Below, piece after piece: positions 36,431 through 43,747 of a stretch of DNA of 64,000 nt. Location of the stretch: NCBI RefSeq assembly GCF_003234365.2, contig NZ_CP126260.1, positions 2,914,001 through 2,978,000 of the forward strand. The letters are read 5' to 3'. The notes below the pieces were generated by a model, which had not been told where the DNA came from, ran no database searches, and was given only the letters and a program-made list of their open reading frames with translations. The first letter of the stretch is position 1; the number at the start of each line of letters is the position of its first letter. Position numbers and translations under genes: made by a program. The stretch is from Curtobacterium sp. MCJR17_020 (lineage in GTDB: Bacteria; Actinomycetota; Actinomycetes; Actinomycetales; Microbacteriaceae).

Positions 36431-37210
36431 CTACCGGTCGATGCGTGCGAGCCAATCGCGGACCAGGGCGGTAGTGACTTCTGGTTGCTCGAGGTGCACG
36501 TTGTGTCCAGCACCGTCGAGGACCACGAAGCTCCCTCGCGGGTAGTGGTCCCGGAGTGCGAGCCCGTCCTCGTACCCGACGACGTCGTCCTGCCGACCGA
36601 ACAGGTGCAGGGCCGGAGCAGTGAACGGATCCGAGTGGCGCTCGTCCGGCACGGCGTCCAGTGCGTAGTCGGCGGCGATGCGGTCCATCACCGCAAGGTC
36701 AGCGCCACGGAGACCCGGCAGCACGTATCGCTCGAACGCTGCGAACGCCGCCGCGTCTTGGATGACGCTGACTTCCTCGAACTCCTCTCGCGCGTCACCG
36801 GCGGCCTCGAGGACGGACGGGTCGGTCTGCAGCACGATGCGCTCGGGAACGGCACGGTCCGCGTGTACCGGTTGAACGACACTCGCCAGGGTCGCGATGC
36901 CGAGCACGCGGTCCCGACGTTCGTGCGCGACATGACGGGCGATCATGCCGCCGAACGAGTTCCCGATGACGGCGAACGGTTCGTCGCGGAGGTGGTCGTC
37001 GATCTCAGCGAGTACTTCGTCTGCCACCTCGACCGCGCTCGTTGCAGACGAGGTCCCGGCAGCAGCCTCGGCCCACGGCAGGTCGAGGAACACCATCCGC
37101 CAAGGCAGATCCTGCACGGCGTCCACCAGCGGCAGCATGATCCGGTGATCCACACCGAACCCGTGGAGGGCGACAAGCGGACGACCAGAACCGAGAACGC
37201 GCGCAATCAC
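36431..37210 (-). CDS. Alpha/beta-fold hydrolase
   Basis: This 259-residue protein has the oxyanion segment ALHGFGVDHR, nucleophile elbow GNSFGG with S85, a probable acid in FGRQDDVVGY, and the catalytic His in GAGHNVH (His236). This is the ordinary alpha/beta-hydrolase order, most like haloperoxidase/esterase relatives; substrate unknown. The ATG at 37210 is 17 bp past the end of the acetyltransferase gene upstream, which points the same way, so the two may share a transcript. Confidence 0.88.
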   Translation of the reverse strand: MIARVLGSGRPLVALHGFGVDHRIMLPLVDAVQDLPWRMVFLDLPWAEAAAGTSSATSAVEVADEVLAEIDDHLRDEPFAVIGNSFGGMIARHVAHERRDRVLGIATLASVVQPVHADRAVPERIVLQTDPSVLEAAGDAREEFEEVSVIQDAAAFAAFERYVLPGLRGADLAVMDRIAADYALDAVPDERHSDPFTAPALHLFGRQDDVVGYEDGLALRDHYPRGSFVVLDGAGHNVHLEQPEVTTALVRDWLARIDR

Positions 37211-37226
37211 CCGGTAAGCCTACGAG

Positions 37227-37760
37227 TCACCCGTACCGATACAGGATCGGCTCACGAGTCGGCTTGCCAGAATCGGGGAGCCGACGGATCCATCGTTCTT
37301 CGTCGAGTCCGGTTCCTGGGTCGAGCTGCCGTCTGCCGATGCGCTCGAATCCGTGCTTCGCGTAGAAGCGCTGGGCGCGCAGATTGAACGAGAACACGAG
37401 CAGGTGCGCGTCGTCTCCGCCGATCGCGGCGTGGAGGAGATTCGACGCCAACCCTGTTCCGTGTGAGCCCTGATCGACGTACAGGGTCGACAATTCGAGT
37501 GCGGGAAGGCCGTCCCGTGCTTCGGATGTGTGCGTCGTACTGGCGACGCCGAGGAGCCGGCCGCTGGCCGACTCGGCCACGAACACGTGCCGACTTCCGG
37601 CACGGATGCGCTCCGCCCAGCGTCCGGTTCCCGGCTGGGCGGCCCTGGCGTCGAGGAACGCGTCCAGGACGACGCCGCGGTAGGTCTGCTCCCATGCACG
37701 CATCTGGAACAGTCCGATCGCTTCAGCATCACCGACAGCGGCTCGGCGGATGTTTGCCAT
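37227..37760 (-). CDS. GNAT-family N-acetyltransferase
   Basis: This 177-residue protein opens IRRAAVGDAEAIGLFQMRAW, typical of RimI-like acetyltransferases. The acetyl-CoA site is in LYVDQGSHGTGLASNLLHAA, and the last strand-helix (FSFNLRAQRFYAKHGFERIG) is the GNAT motif B. The start ATG is at 37760. It precedes the hydrolase gene on the same strand. The substrate (a protein N-terminus, amine or antibiotic) is not predictable. Confidence 0.9.
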   Translation of the reverse strand: MANIRRAAVGDAEAIGLFQMRAWEQTYRGVVLDAFLDARAAQPGTGRWAERIRAGSRHVFVAESASGRLLGVASTTHTSEARDGLPALELSTLYVDQGSHGTGLASNLLHAAIGGDDAHLLVFSFNLRAQRFYAKHGFERIGRRQLDPGTGLDEERWIRRLPDSGKPTREPILYRYG

Positions 37761-37815
37761 TGCAACAGCTTGTCGGATGATCGCGTCTCGGGTACCGACG
37801 GGTCACCGGACACGG

Positions 37816-38658
37816 TCAAAGGCTGGCGAAGCCCGTCCGCCAGGTCGACCACCGCGGTGCGAAGCCCAGTTCGCGGACACGACGGTTCGACACCGGGCGC
37901 CCGGGGTCGCCGCTCTGCTCGGCGCCCGGCACCGGCCCGCCGACGGCGGCAGCGAAGATGGGGACCCACGCTGTTCCGGGTGCTGGTTCGTCGTCCACGA
38001 CGTTCCGGACACCGGCAGGCCAGCCGAGCGCCGCGACGACGGCCGCTGCTGCATCGTCGACGTGCAGGAACGAGGTCACCGTCTCCGTCGCGGGGAGCTG
38101 ACCTGCACGAGCGGCCACACCGAACCGACCGTCTGACGTGTACCAGGTGCCGGGTCCGTACAGCTGCCCGAACCGCAGCACGACGCCGGCGCCGACTTCC
38201 TGCACAGCGGCCTCGAGCTCCCGCACGGCGGTGATCGTCGTCCGTCGGGGCTCCACTGCGTCGAGGTCCAACGGGTCCGCCTCGGTGGCCTGTTCCGTGC
38301 CGGACGAGTAGATCCACGAGATGCTCTGGGCGACGATCCGGTCGACGCCGGCGCCTCGTGCCGCGTCGACCAGGTTCCGGGTCCCCGTCAACCGGAGCCG
38401 CGCGTTGCTGGCCGAGTTCCCCGTGCCGAGGTCCGTCATGAGGTGCAGGACGGCGTCCGGTTGCGCACGCGCGACCGTGGCGATCGTGCCGTCACGGTCC
38501 AGCGCGTCGAGCACCGTGGCGGTCACACCCGGACGTTGGAGCAGCCGCGCCTTCTCAACCGACCGGGACGTCACGGTCACCTCGTGTCCCGCTGCGAGGA
38601 GCAGCGGGACGACCGATCGAGCGAGGGCACCGGAACCACCGGCTACGAAGATGCGCAC
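37816..38658 (-). CDS. NAD(P)-dependent epimerase/dehydratase-family oxidoreductase
   Basis: This 280-residue extended short-chain dehydrogenase has its Rossmann motif at the N-terminus (RIFVAGGSGALARSVVPLLL) and an active-site region DRIVAQSISWIYSSGTEQ; a Tyr is present there but the YxxxK spacing is not clear. The GTG at 38658 is chosen because the nucleotide-binding motif begins immediately. A much longer frame extends upstream over the divergent flavin reductase gene and is rejected. The substrate is unknown. Confidence 0.85.
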   Translation of the reverse strand: MRIFVAGGSGALARSVVPLLLAAGHEVTVTSRSVEKARLLQRPGVTATVLDALDRDGTIATVARAQPDAVLHLMTDLGTGNSASNARLRLTGTRNLVDAARGAGVDRIVAQSISWIYSSGTEQATEADPLDLDAVEPRRTTITAVRELEAAVQEVGAGVVLRFGQLYGPGTWYTSDGRFGVAARAGQLPATETVTSFLHVDDAAAAVVAALGWPAGVRNVVDDEPAPGTAWVPIFAAAVGGPVPGAEQSGDPGRPVSNRRVRELGFAPRWSTWRTGFASL

Positions 38659-38806
38659 CGCTCCATGGTGGCAGGGTTGGCGGGACGGGCCGGCCACCGG
38701 AAGGGGCGCCCGGATGCGACGTCCGGAACCCGCCAGCCGCCGCGTGCGCGGATCGCGAGATTCAGCGGTGCTCGCGACCGACGCGGGCTTCGACAGAGAG
38801 CAGCCC

Positions 38807-39442
38807 GTGCAGCACACCCGCATCGATCCCGCGATCCTCTACTTCGGCACGCCCGTCGTCCTCCTGAGCGCCATCGCCGCGGACGGCGTGACGAACACCG
38901 CCCCGATGTCGTCGGTGTTCTGGCTCGGACACACGGCCGTGCTGGGCATGGGCGGCCGGTCCCAGACCGCGAAGAACCTGTTGTCCACCGGCGAGTGCGT
39001 CATCAACCTGCCCTCGGCCCAGCTCGTTTCCGCGGTGGACGCCCTCGCGCTCACGACCGGACGTGACCCCGTGCCGGACGCCAAGGAGCGGGTCGGTTAC
39101 CGCCACGTCCCGGACAAGCTCACCGCAGCCGGACTGCACGGACGTCCCGGGGAAACCGTCAGTGCCGAGAGGATCGACGAGTGCCCCGTGAACCTCGAGG
39201 CGCGTGTCGTCAACGCGCACACCCTCACGGGCGAGGAGTCGGGCGACGGCGCGACCTTCCTGTTCGAAGCCGCGGTCTCCCGCGTCCACGTGCACGAGGA
39301 CATCCGCGCAGCGGGGACGACGAACCGCATCGACCCCGACCGGTGGCGGCCGCTCATCATGGCCTTCCAGCGCTTCTACGGCCTGACCGACGAGCTGCGG
39401 CCGTCGAAGCTCGCCACGATCGACGAGGAGTGGTATCGATGA
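38807..39442 (+). CDS. Flavin reductase family protein (FMN-binding split barrel)
   Basis: This protein of about 211 residues opens HTRIDPAILYFGTPVVLLSA, then TNTAPMSSVFWLGHTAVLGM and NLLSTGECVINLPSAQLV, matching a flavin-reductase-like family that binds FMN in a split beta-barrel. The GTG at 38807 is preferred for its family-standard N-terminus; a GTG at 38768 would add 13 residues. It may supply reduced flavin or act on its own substrate; nothing nearby tells which. It is divergent from the oxidoreductase gene. Confidence 0.85.
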   Translation: MQHTRIDPAILYFGTPVVLLSAIAADGVTNTAPMSSVFWLGHTAVLGMGGRSQTAKNLLSTGECVINLPSAQLVSAVDALALTTGRDPVPDAKERVGYRHVPDKLTAAGLHGRPGETVSAERIDECPVNLEARVVNAHTLTGEESGDGATFLFEAAVSRVHVHEDIRAAGTTNRIDPDRWRPLIMAFQRFYGLTDELRPSKLATIDEEWYR

Positions 39443-39488
39443 CCCGGGATACCGCCGTCCTCAGACTCGCGGCTCGATAGCCGATCGG

Positions 39489-39917
39489 CTACTGAGACGA
39501 GAGTGAGGTCCGGTGTTCTGCGTTTTCGAGTTGCCAACGGCCGATAGCTGCGGCAACGCCTGCTGGGACGGAGACGGCCAATGGGTACTGCCACGTGAGG
39601 TGGTCGTCCTCGAAAGCAAGCAGAAGCCCCTGCATTCCGATCGCTGCGAGTATCCCGCCGAGCACGGCATGTGCGGCCACGTGAGCGGAGCGGCTCCGAG
39701 TGCGCTGGAGAGCGCGACCGAGGAGTTGGGTGAACGGGAGTGCCACCACAGCGCTGACGGCAGCGATCAAGGCAAAGACAACGATGAAGATGATGACGAC
39801 CAGGAGGGCATTGAGAAGGCCGTCGAGCGAAGAGCCATCCCGGCTGGCGATGACGAGCCAGACGATGACTGCACCGGCCGGCGCGACAGCTCCAGCAAGC
39901 CAGATGTAGCTCTTCAT
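39489..39917 (-). CDS. Hypothetical membrane protein
   Basis: This 142-residue protein has about four hydrophobic segments: SYIWLAGAVAPAGAVIVWLV, LLNALLVVIIFIVVFALIAA, VAAHAVLGGILAAIGMQGLL and QYPLAVSVPAGVAAAIGRW. The ATG at 39917 has a weak ribosome-binding site. The 14 bp palindrome TAGCCGATCGGCTA (39478-39491) overlaps its stop. No family is recognised. It stands alone at the edge of the island that carries the cyclase operon, with only noncoding sequence on its upstream side. Confidence 0.65.
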   Translation of the reverse strand: MKSYIWLAGAVAPAGAVIVWLVIASRDGSSLDGLLNALLVVIIFIVVFALIAAVSAVVALPFTQLLGRALQRTRSRSAHVAAHAVLGGILAAIGMQGLLLAFEDDHLTWQYPLAVSVPAGVAAAIGRWQLENAEHRTSLSSQ

Positions 39918-40126
39918 GACGAGCTTGCGGGTCGTCGCCCATGTCCACTGTTCCACAGCAGCAACTATGCGGCACTCTGCGGTGTTGATGGCCCACGCCA
40001 GCTGCTTCGTCACCGAACGGCCAACACGGCTCGGGAGTCCATCGACTCGTTTCACCAACGATGGCTCATGGAGACAGAGACCGCGGCTATTCAGCCGTGG
40101 CTTACGAAACGGCGAAGTCGGAGGCC

Positions 40127-40428
40127 CTAGGTGCGGGTGAGAGTCTTCAAGAGGACGACGGCGGCCGCGGTCAGCAGGAGAGCGCCGCCGAGCCCGGCGA
40201 GCGGGTACCAGACGCCACTGGCCCGGTAGTGGCGGCGGATGCCGACCCCACCCCCAGTGATGACTGCAGCCAAGCCGCCGACGAAGGTGAGGCGCATGCT
40301 GCTGTACCAGAGCCGGCTTCACCGCAGGTCACGGTGCGGGCGCCGCAGGTGCTGTACGAGGTGAGGCTCTCGTTGAGTATGTACCCGACGCAACCGATCA
40401 CCGTGAGCAGTCCCGGGAGTGTCACCAT
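40127..40428 (-). pseudogene. Frameshifted small membrane protein gene
   Basis: The minus frame from ATG 40428 encodes a membrane-like start (TLPGLLTVIGCVGYILNESL) but drifts into a poor tail. A second frame, from about 40297 to the TAG at 40127, encodes RLTFVGGLAAVITGGGVGIR then VWYPLAGLGGALLLTAAAVV, which looks like the proper membrane continuation. A single indel between about 40297 and 40330 would join them. Two overlapping small genes are the alternative. Function unknown. Confidence 0.45.
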
Positions 40429-40629
40429 GGGGAGTTCCGAGGCTTAACCGATGCCACTCCCGCCCCATCCGGCGCGGTTAAATTCTGCGCCGGACGTCTC
40501 GCAGGCTGAGCGGTGCAGCGCAACGACTACGCAGCCCTGACGCCGACGCATCGTGAAGGTCACGGGCGCGTCGCCTCAATCTCGCTGCTCGCGCGATCGA
40601 TCTTCTGGAAACCGAATGACAGAAGGCGA

Positions 40630-40770
40630 CGCCTTACCAGGTGTGTCGAGATAACAGCGAACTCGGCCACCATCGCGACGACGTTGAACAGCAGACGGCC
40701 TACGGGGTCGTTCGGGTCGTGGATGAGGCCAGGGGCGAGCCCGACTTCGCGAATGTCAGTGGTAGAGATG
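40630..40770 (-). pseudogene. Fragment of a serine resolvase gene
   Basis: A minus-strand stretch encodes APGLIHDPNDPVGRLLFNVV followed by AMVAEFAV, the central conserved part of small serine recombinases (IDTxxPxGRLxFNVxAMVAEFE). There is no catalytic N-terminus and no C-terminal helix-turn-helix, and the sequence loses similarity just after AEF. It is a relic of a mobile element, directly upstream of the cyclase operon. The remaining 40429-40809 gap holds nothing else recognisable. Confidence 0.75.
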
Positions 40771-40809
40771 AGAATCGACCCACTTCTGAACTCGACGAGA
40801 GGGTGTCCC

Positions 40810-41742
40810 ATGGAAGCCACCGGTTTGTCGCAACTCCTGAATGAGATACAGAGTGACATCGCAGCAGAATTGGCCACGACGCCCGACGTTGTCAAGAAGG
40901 ACCCTGCCTCCTTTGATGTGAAAAAGCTGGCGATTGAGAAGCGCGAGTGGCACCAGCTCGATGACGTGGTTGCTGTTGTGGTCGATCTGAAGGGCTCTTC
41001 CCGCTTGGGGACGGGCAAGCATGCGTCTTCGACTGCAAGCATCTACGAGGCATCTACCGACAACGCTGTGGGGGTGCTCAAGCACTTCGGCGCTGACTTC
41101 ATTCAGATTCAAGGCGACGGAGCGTTCGGGCTCTTCTGGGGAGACAACCGCTACGAGAAGGCACTTTGCGCCGGGATCACAGTCAAGACCTTCAGTGTCG
41201 GCCTGTCCGAGAAGATTCGCAAGAGGTGGCCTGACGCACCAGAAACCGGTTACAAAGTTGGCATCGCAAGTGGGCGGGTGCTGGCTAAGAGGATCGGCAC
41301 CCCTCGGAACCCAAACGAGCAAGAGCCCATCTGGTCGGGGAAGCCGGTGAACTACGCGGCGAAGGCAGCTCAGACTGCTGGCCTTGGGGAACTGATTGTG
41401 TCGGCCGACGTCTGGGCGAGTATCGAAGACAACGACTACCTGACTACGACTTGTGCCCATGAACCCGGGACGAAGCCCGTCGCTTTGTGGCGAAACAAGA
41501 CCATCGACAACGTTCCGGAGAATGACGACAGCCGCTATGGCCGGGTGCTGACCTCAACGTGGTGCACGAGCTGTGGCGAGACATTCTGCGACGCAATCCT
41601 TCAGGGCGAGACGACAAGGACGGAGTCTGAGGAGGCGCGCGACGAGTCGATGCGATCGGCACGCGCTGGCAATCTCGAGAAGGTGATGGCCGACAAGAAG
41701 GCCGCAGCGCGGAACCGTCGCACCGGGTTGTCCAACCGATGA
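40810..41742 (+). CDS. pycC: Class III-like nucleotide cyclase, probable Pycsar cyclase (PycC)
   Basis: This 310-residue protein has a class III cyclase catalytic domain at about residues 50-200. Metal-binding Asp59 lies in AVVVDLKGSSRLG and Asp103 in QIQGDGAFGLFWG; a GYKVGIASGRVLAKRIG strand and a WSGKPVNYAAKAAQ segment follow, the latter with the Asn/basic pair that contacts the nucleotide. Pycsar cyclases make cCMP or cUMP after phage infection. A C-terminal WCTSCGETFC Cys cluster may bind metal. The ATG at 40810 has GAGAGGG upstream. It overlaps the effector gene by 4 bp. Confidence 0.82.
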   Translation: MEATGLSQLLNEIQSDIAAELATTPDVVKKDPASFDVKKLAIEKREWHQLDDVVAVVVDLKGSSRLGTGKHASSTASIYEASTDNAVGVLKHFGADFIQIQGDGAFGLFWGDNRYEKALCAGITVKTFSVGLSEKIRKRWPDAPETGYKVGIASGRVLAKRIGTPRNPNEQEPIWSGKPVNYAAKAAQTAGLGELIVSADVWASIEDNDYLTTTCAHEPGTKPVALWRNKTIDNVPENDDSRYGRVLTSTWCTSCGETFCDAILQGETTRTESEEARDESMRSARAGNLEKVMADKKAAARNRRTGLSNR

Positions 41743-42248
41743 GCAAGAAGAAGTCAGAACGGCTCGAAGGCGCCGCCTGGCAGCAGCTCGAGCTGGTGAA
41801 TGGATGGATTCGACACAGCGATGCGAAGCTCACTGCGTTGCTCGCACTGGTAGGCATCGCTGGCGGCGGGGTGTACGCGGTGGCGCAGAACGCATGTGGG
41901 CAACCTTCCATCCTCGCCACGGCCGCAGTTGCCGGAGCACTGCTTGCCAGTGCGGCCCTATGCGTGGTTCTCGGGTTGATACCGAGACGTCGCTTCCTCG
42001 CGTCGGACCCGGACGAGGTGGTGTTCTATCGGGCAGTCGCCTCGCTCTACCCAGCGCCCACCGACTACGCCGCAGCATTCGCAGCTGCCCAAGCTCGCGG
42101 CAAGTTGAGCGCAAACCTTCTCCGCCAGGTCGCCATCAACGCAGCTATCGCTGACAGGAAGTTCGCTTTGACGATCTGGTCGACAGTCCTGCTCGCCCTT
42201 GCCTTAGCCGCACTTGTCACCGGTGCGACAATGAGCGTTCTCGCGTAA
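41739..42248 (+). CDS. pycTM: Pycsar-type membrane effector (PycTM-like)
   Basis: This 169-residue protein starts in the ATGA overlap with the cyclase gene. It has the Pycsar effector (formerly DUF5706) layout: an N-terminal helix ending WIRHSDAKLTALL, hydrophobic helices at about 31-50, 57-81 and 142-166, and the cytoplasmic AINAAIADRKFALTIW before the last helix. In the family, cyclic pyrimidine nucleotide binding leads to membrane disruption and abortive infection. The gene pair is typical of two-gene Pycsar loci. Confidence 0.8.
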   Translation: MSKKKSERLEGAAWQQLELVNGWIRHSDAKLTALLALVGIAGGGVYAVAQNACGQPSILATAAVAGALLASAALCVVLGLIPRRRFLASDPDEVVFYRAVASLYPAPTDYAAAFAAAQARGKLSANLLRQVAINAAIADRKFALTIWSTVLLALALAALVTGATMSVLA

Positions 42249-42723
42249 CCGCGCGAAACCGTCCCGAAGTGAGCGTGTGGGGCCTGGGCACCGATGAGTT
42301 AGGTCTGACGCGGTGAAGCAACCGTCCCCGATAGCCGGTCGCTCACCGCTCCAGCCTGACCATCGCAACGCGACCGATGGGCTGCCATGTCCGCGCTGCT
42401 CGGCGGATCCCCGTACGCCTGTCCCGCAAGAATGCCCGATGAAGGTGCCTCAATCGCTTCAGAACAAGCCGCTTGTCGAACGGGTCGCATTCGCCCGCCA
42501 TCTGGCCACCGCCGCATCAGCGCATCGCACCGGCCTGTGCCCCGCGTCGTTCTGCAGGAGGCCGACCGCGGCCCACTCGGGATGAGCCGCGACGGTCGGG
42601 CTGCGATGCCGACCAGACCCACCTGACCTGGTTGGAGTTCGGAAGGACGCGACGGCCACACCCTGCATCACGATCCGGTGTCGAGCCCAGTGCTCTCCCC
42701 CGCGCTCTGTCAGGATGCCGCTC
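42249..42723. other. 475 bp gap after the cyclase operon with no recognised gene
   Basis: Several open frames cross this gap on both strands, but their products are Arg/Pro/Ser-rich and match nothing I know. It could hold relics from the same insertion that brought the cyclase operon. No hairpin as strong as those elsewhere was seen. Confidence 0.6.
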
Positions 42724-43263
42724 ATGGGGGACCACAGAACGACCGCATCGGTGACCGGGGCGCTGCTCGCGCTGATCGTGCTGACGGGCTGCGCGGTCGA
42801 GAGCGACCCGGCCTCCAGTGGCCCGTCGACGAGCAGCGCGCACGCCGGCACCACGGCCGGAGAGCCGACGGGTGCCGCGGGCACCTACGCCGCATCCGGG
42901 GACGGCGCCGGCCCAGGCGCAGACAGCCCATCGCAGTACGGGCTCAACAAACGGCACCACGACCGCACCGAGCTGACCGCGGAGTCGGCGGCAGCGCTCG
43001 ACGTCGCACGTGCTCAGGTGGAGCGGGAGCTCGCTGCGCAGTCGACCCCGGTCCTGCAGCCGGCGGTCGAGCAGATCCTCGACGGCGTCGGGGCGCCGGA
43101 CCGCTGGATCGTGACGACGCAGAGCGGTGAGAAGGTGCTGTTCGAGGCGCAGGTCGAGATGTCCGGTTGCCTGATCGGAGAGGTCCAGCGGGACGGCACG
43201 GCCGAGGTCACGACCGCAGGGTGGGTCCTCGACGGCGGATGCCACGCCCTCGACGGGCACTGA
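42724..43263 (+). CDS. Putative lipoprotein
   Basis: This 179-residue protein has a lipoprotein signal peptide: SVTGALLALIVLTGC with the lipid-bearing Cys at about residue 23. A Ser/Gly/Ala-rich linker follows to about residue 65, then a small folded domain (ELTAESAAALDVARAQVERE to the C-terminus) with two more Cys, in MSGCLIGE and GGCHALDGH. The ATG at 42724 is preferred over 42715 for its better-spaced AGGATG. Function unknown. Confidence 0.75.
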   Translation: MGDHRTTASVTGALLALIVLTGCAVESDPASSGPSTSSAHAGTTAGEPTGAAGTYAASGDGAGPGADSPSQYGLNKRHHDRTELTAESAAALDVARAQVERELAAQSTPVLQPAVEQILDGVGAPDRWIVTTQSGEKVLFEAQVEMSGCLIGEVQRDGTAEVTTAGWVLDGGCHALDGH

Positions 43264-43266
43264 GCA

Positions 43267-43323
43267 ATCCAACGGGCGCTGCGAGGTCCGACGGGCGCTG
43301 AGCGATCCGACGGGCGCTGCGCC
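43267..43323. repeat. Three imperfect 19 bp tandem repeats
   Basis: Units 43267-43285, 43286-43304 and 43305-43323 share the core TCCGACGGGCGCTG, with one or two changes each. They lie between the lipoprotein stop and the next gene, whose start follows by 23 bp, so they fall in its leader or promoter. Confidence 0.8.
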
Positions 43324-43346
43324 CCGACAGAACCTAATCTGGTCGG

Positions 43347-43709
43347 ATGCTCTCCCGACGCGACGCTGCCGTTCGACTCGACATCACCCTCGAGATGGCG
43401 ACCCACCACGGAATCCCCGCGCGTCTCAGCGAAGCCGAACTCGAGGCGATCGAACAGGATCCGCCGGCGTGGCTCGTGCAGTCCCGGGCCAACCGCACGG
43501 GTGCCAAGAAGGTCTGGGTCCGCCTCGAGTGCGTCGTCTGCGCGTTCGCCGAAGAAGCGCGGCCGAAGAAGTGGTGGCCCGAGTGGGACTACCTGATGTG
43601 CGACTACCACGAGCCGTACCAGGCGCCGGAACCGACCGCGGGGCTCACCCGACGAGAGGTCGAGGGCATCGGTAGCCGGTTCATCGCCCTCGTCGACGAG
43701 CGTCCCTGA
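43347..43709 (+). CDS. Small protein with putative zinc site
   Basis: This 120-residue protein carries C62 and C65 (ECVVCAF) and C85 and H88 (LMCDYHEP), a CxxC-x19-CxxH pattern that could bind zinc. Between them is a Trp-rich stretch (PKKWWPEWDYL). The N-terminal part is helical (AVRLDITLEMATHHG). The family is not recognised. It sits 38 bp before the photolyase gene on the same strand. Confidence 0.65.
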   Translation: MLSRRDAAVRLDITLEMATHHGIPARLSEAELEAIEQDPPAWLVQSRANRTGAKKVWVRLECVVCAFAEEARPKKWWPEWDYLMCDYHEPYQAPEPTAGLTRREVEGIGSRFIALVDERP

Positions 43710-43747
43710 CTGACAAGCCCACCCCGCCCCTTGGGTACGGTCCACCC

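Noticed and set aside
39478..39491. 14 bp palindrome TAGCCGATCGGCTA
   Set aside because: Perfect, but it overlaps a gene stop and stands alone; too little to call an operator or terminator.
42299..42661. Open frame on the minus strand after the cyclase operon
   Set aside because: The product is Arg/Pro/Ser-rich without any recognised motif, and the competing frames are equally open.
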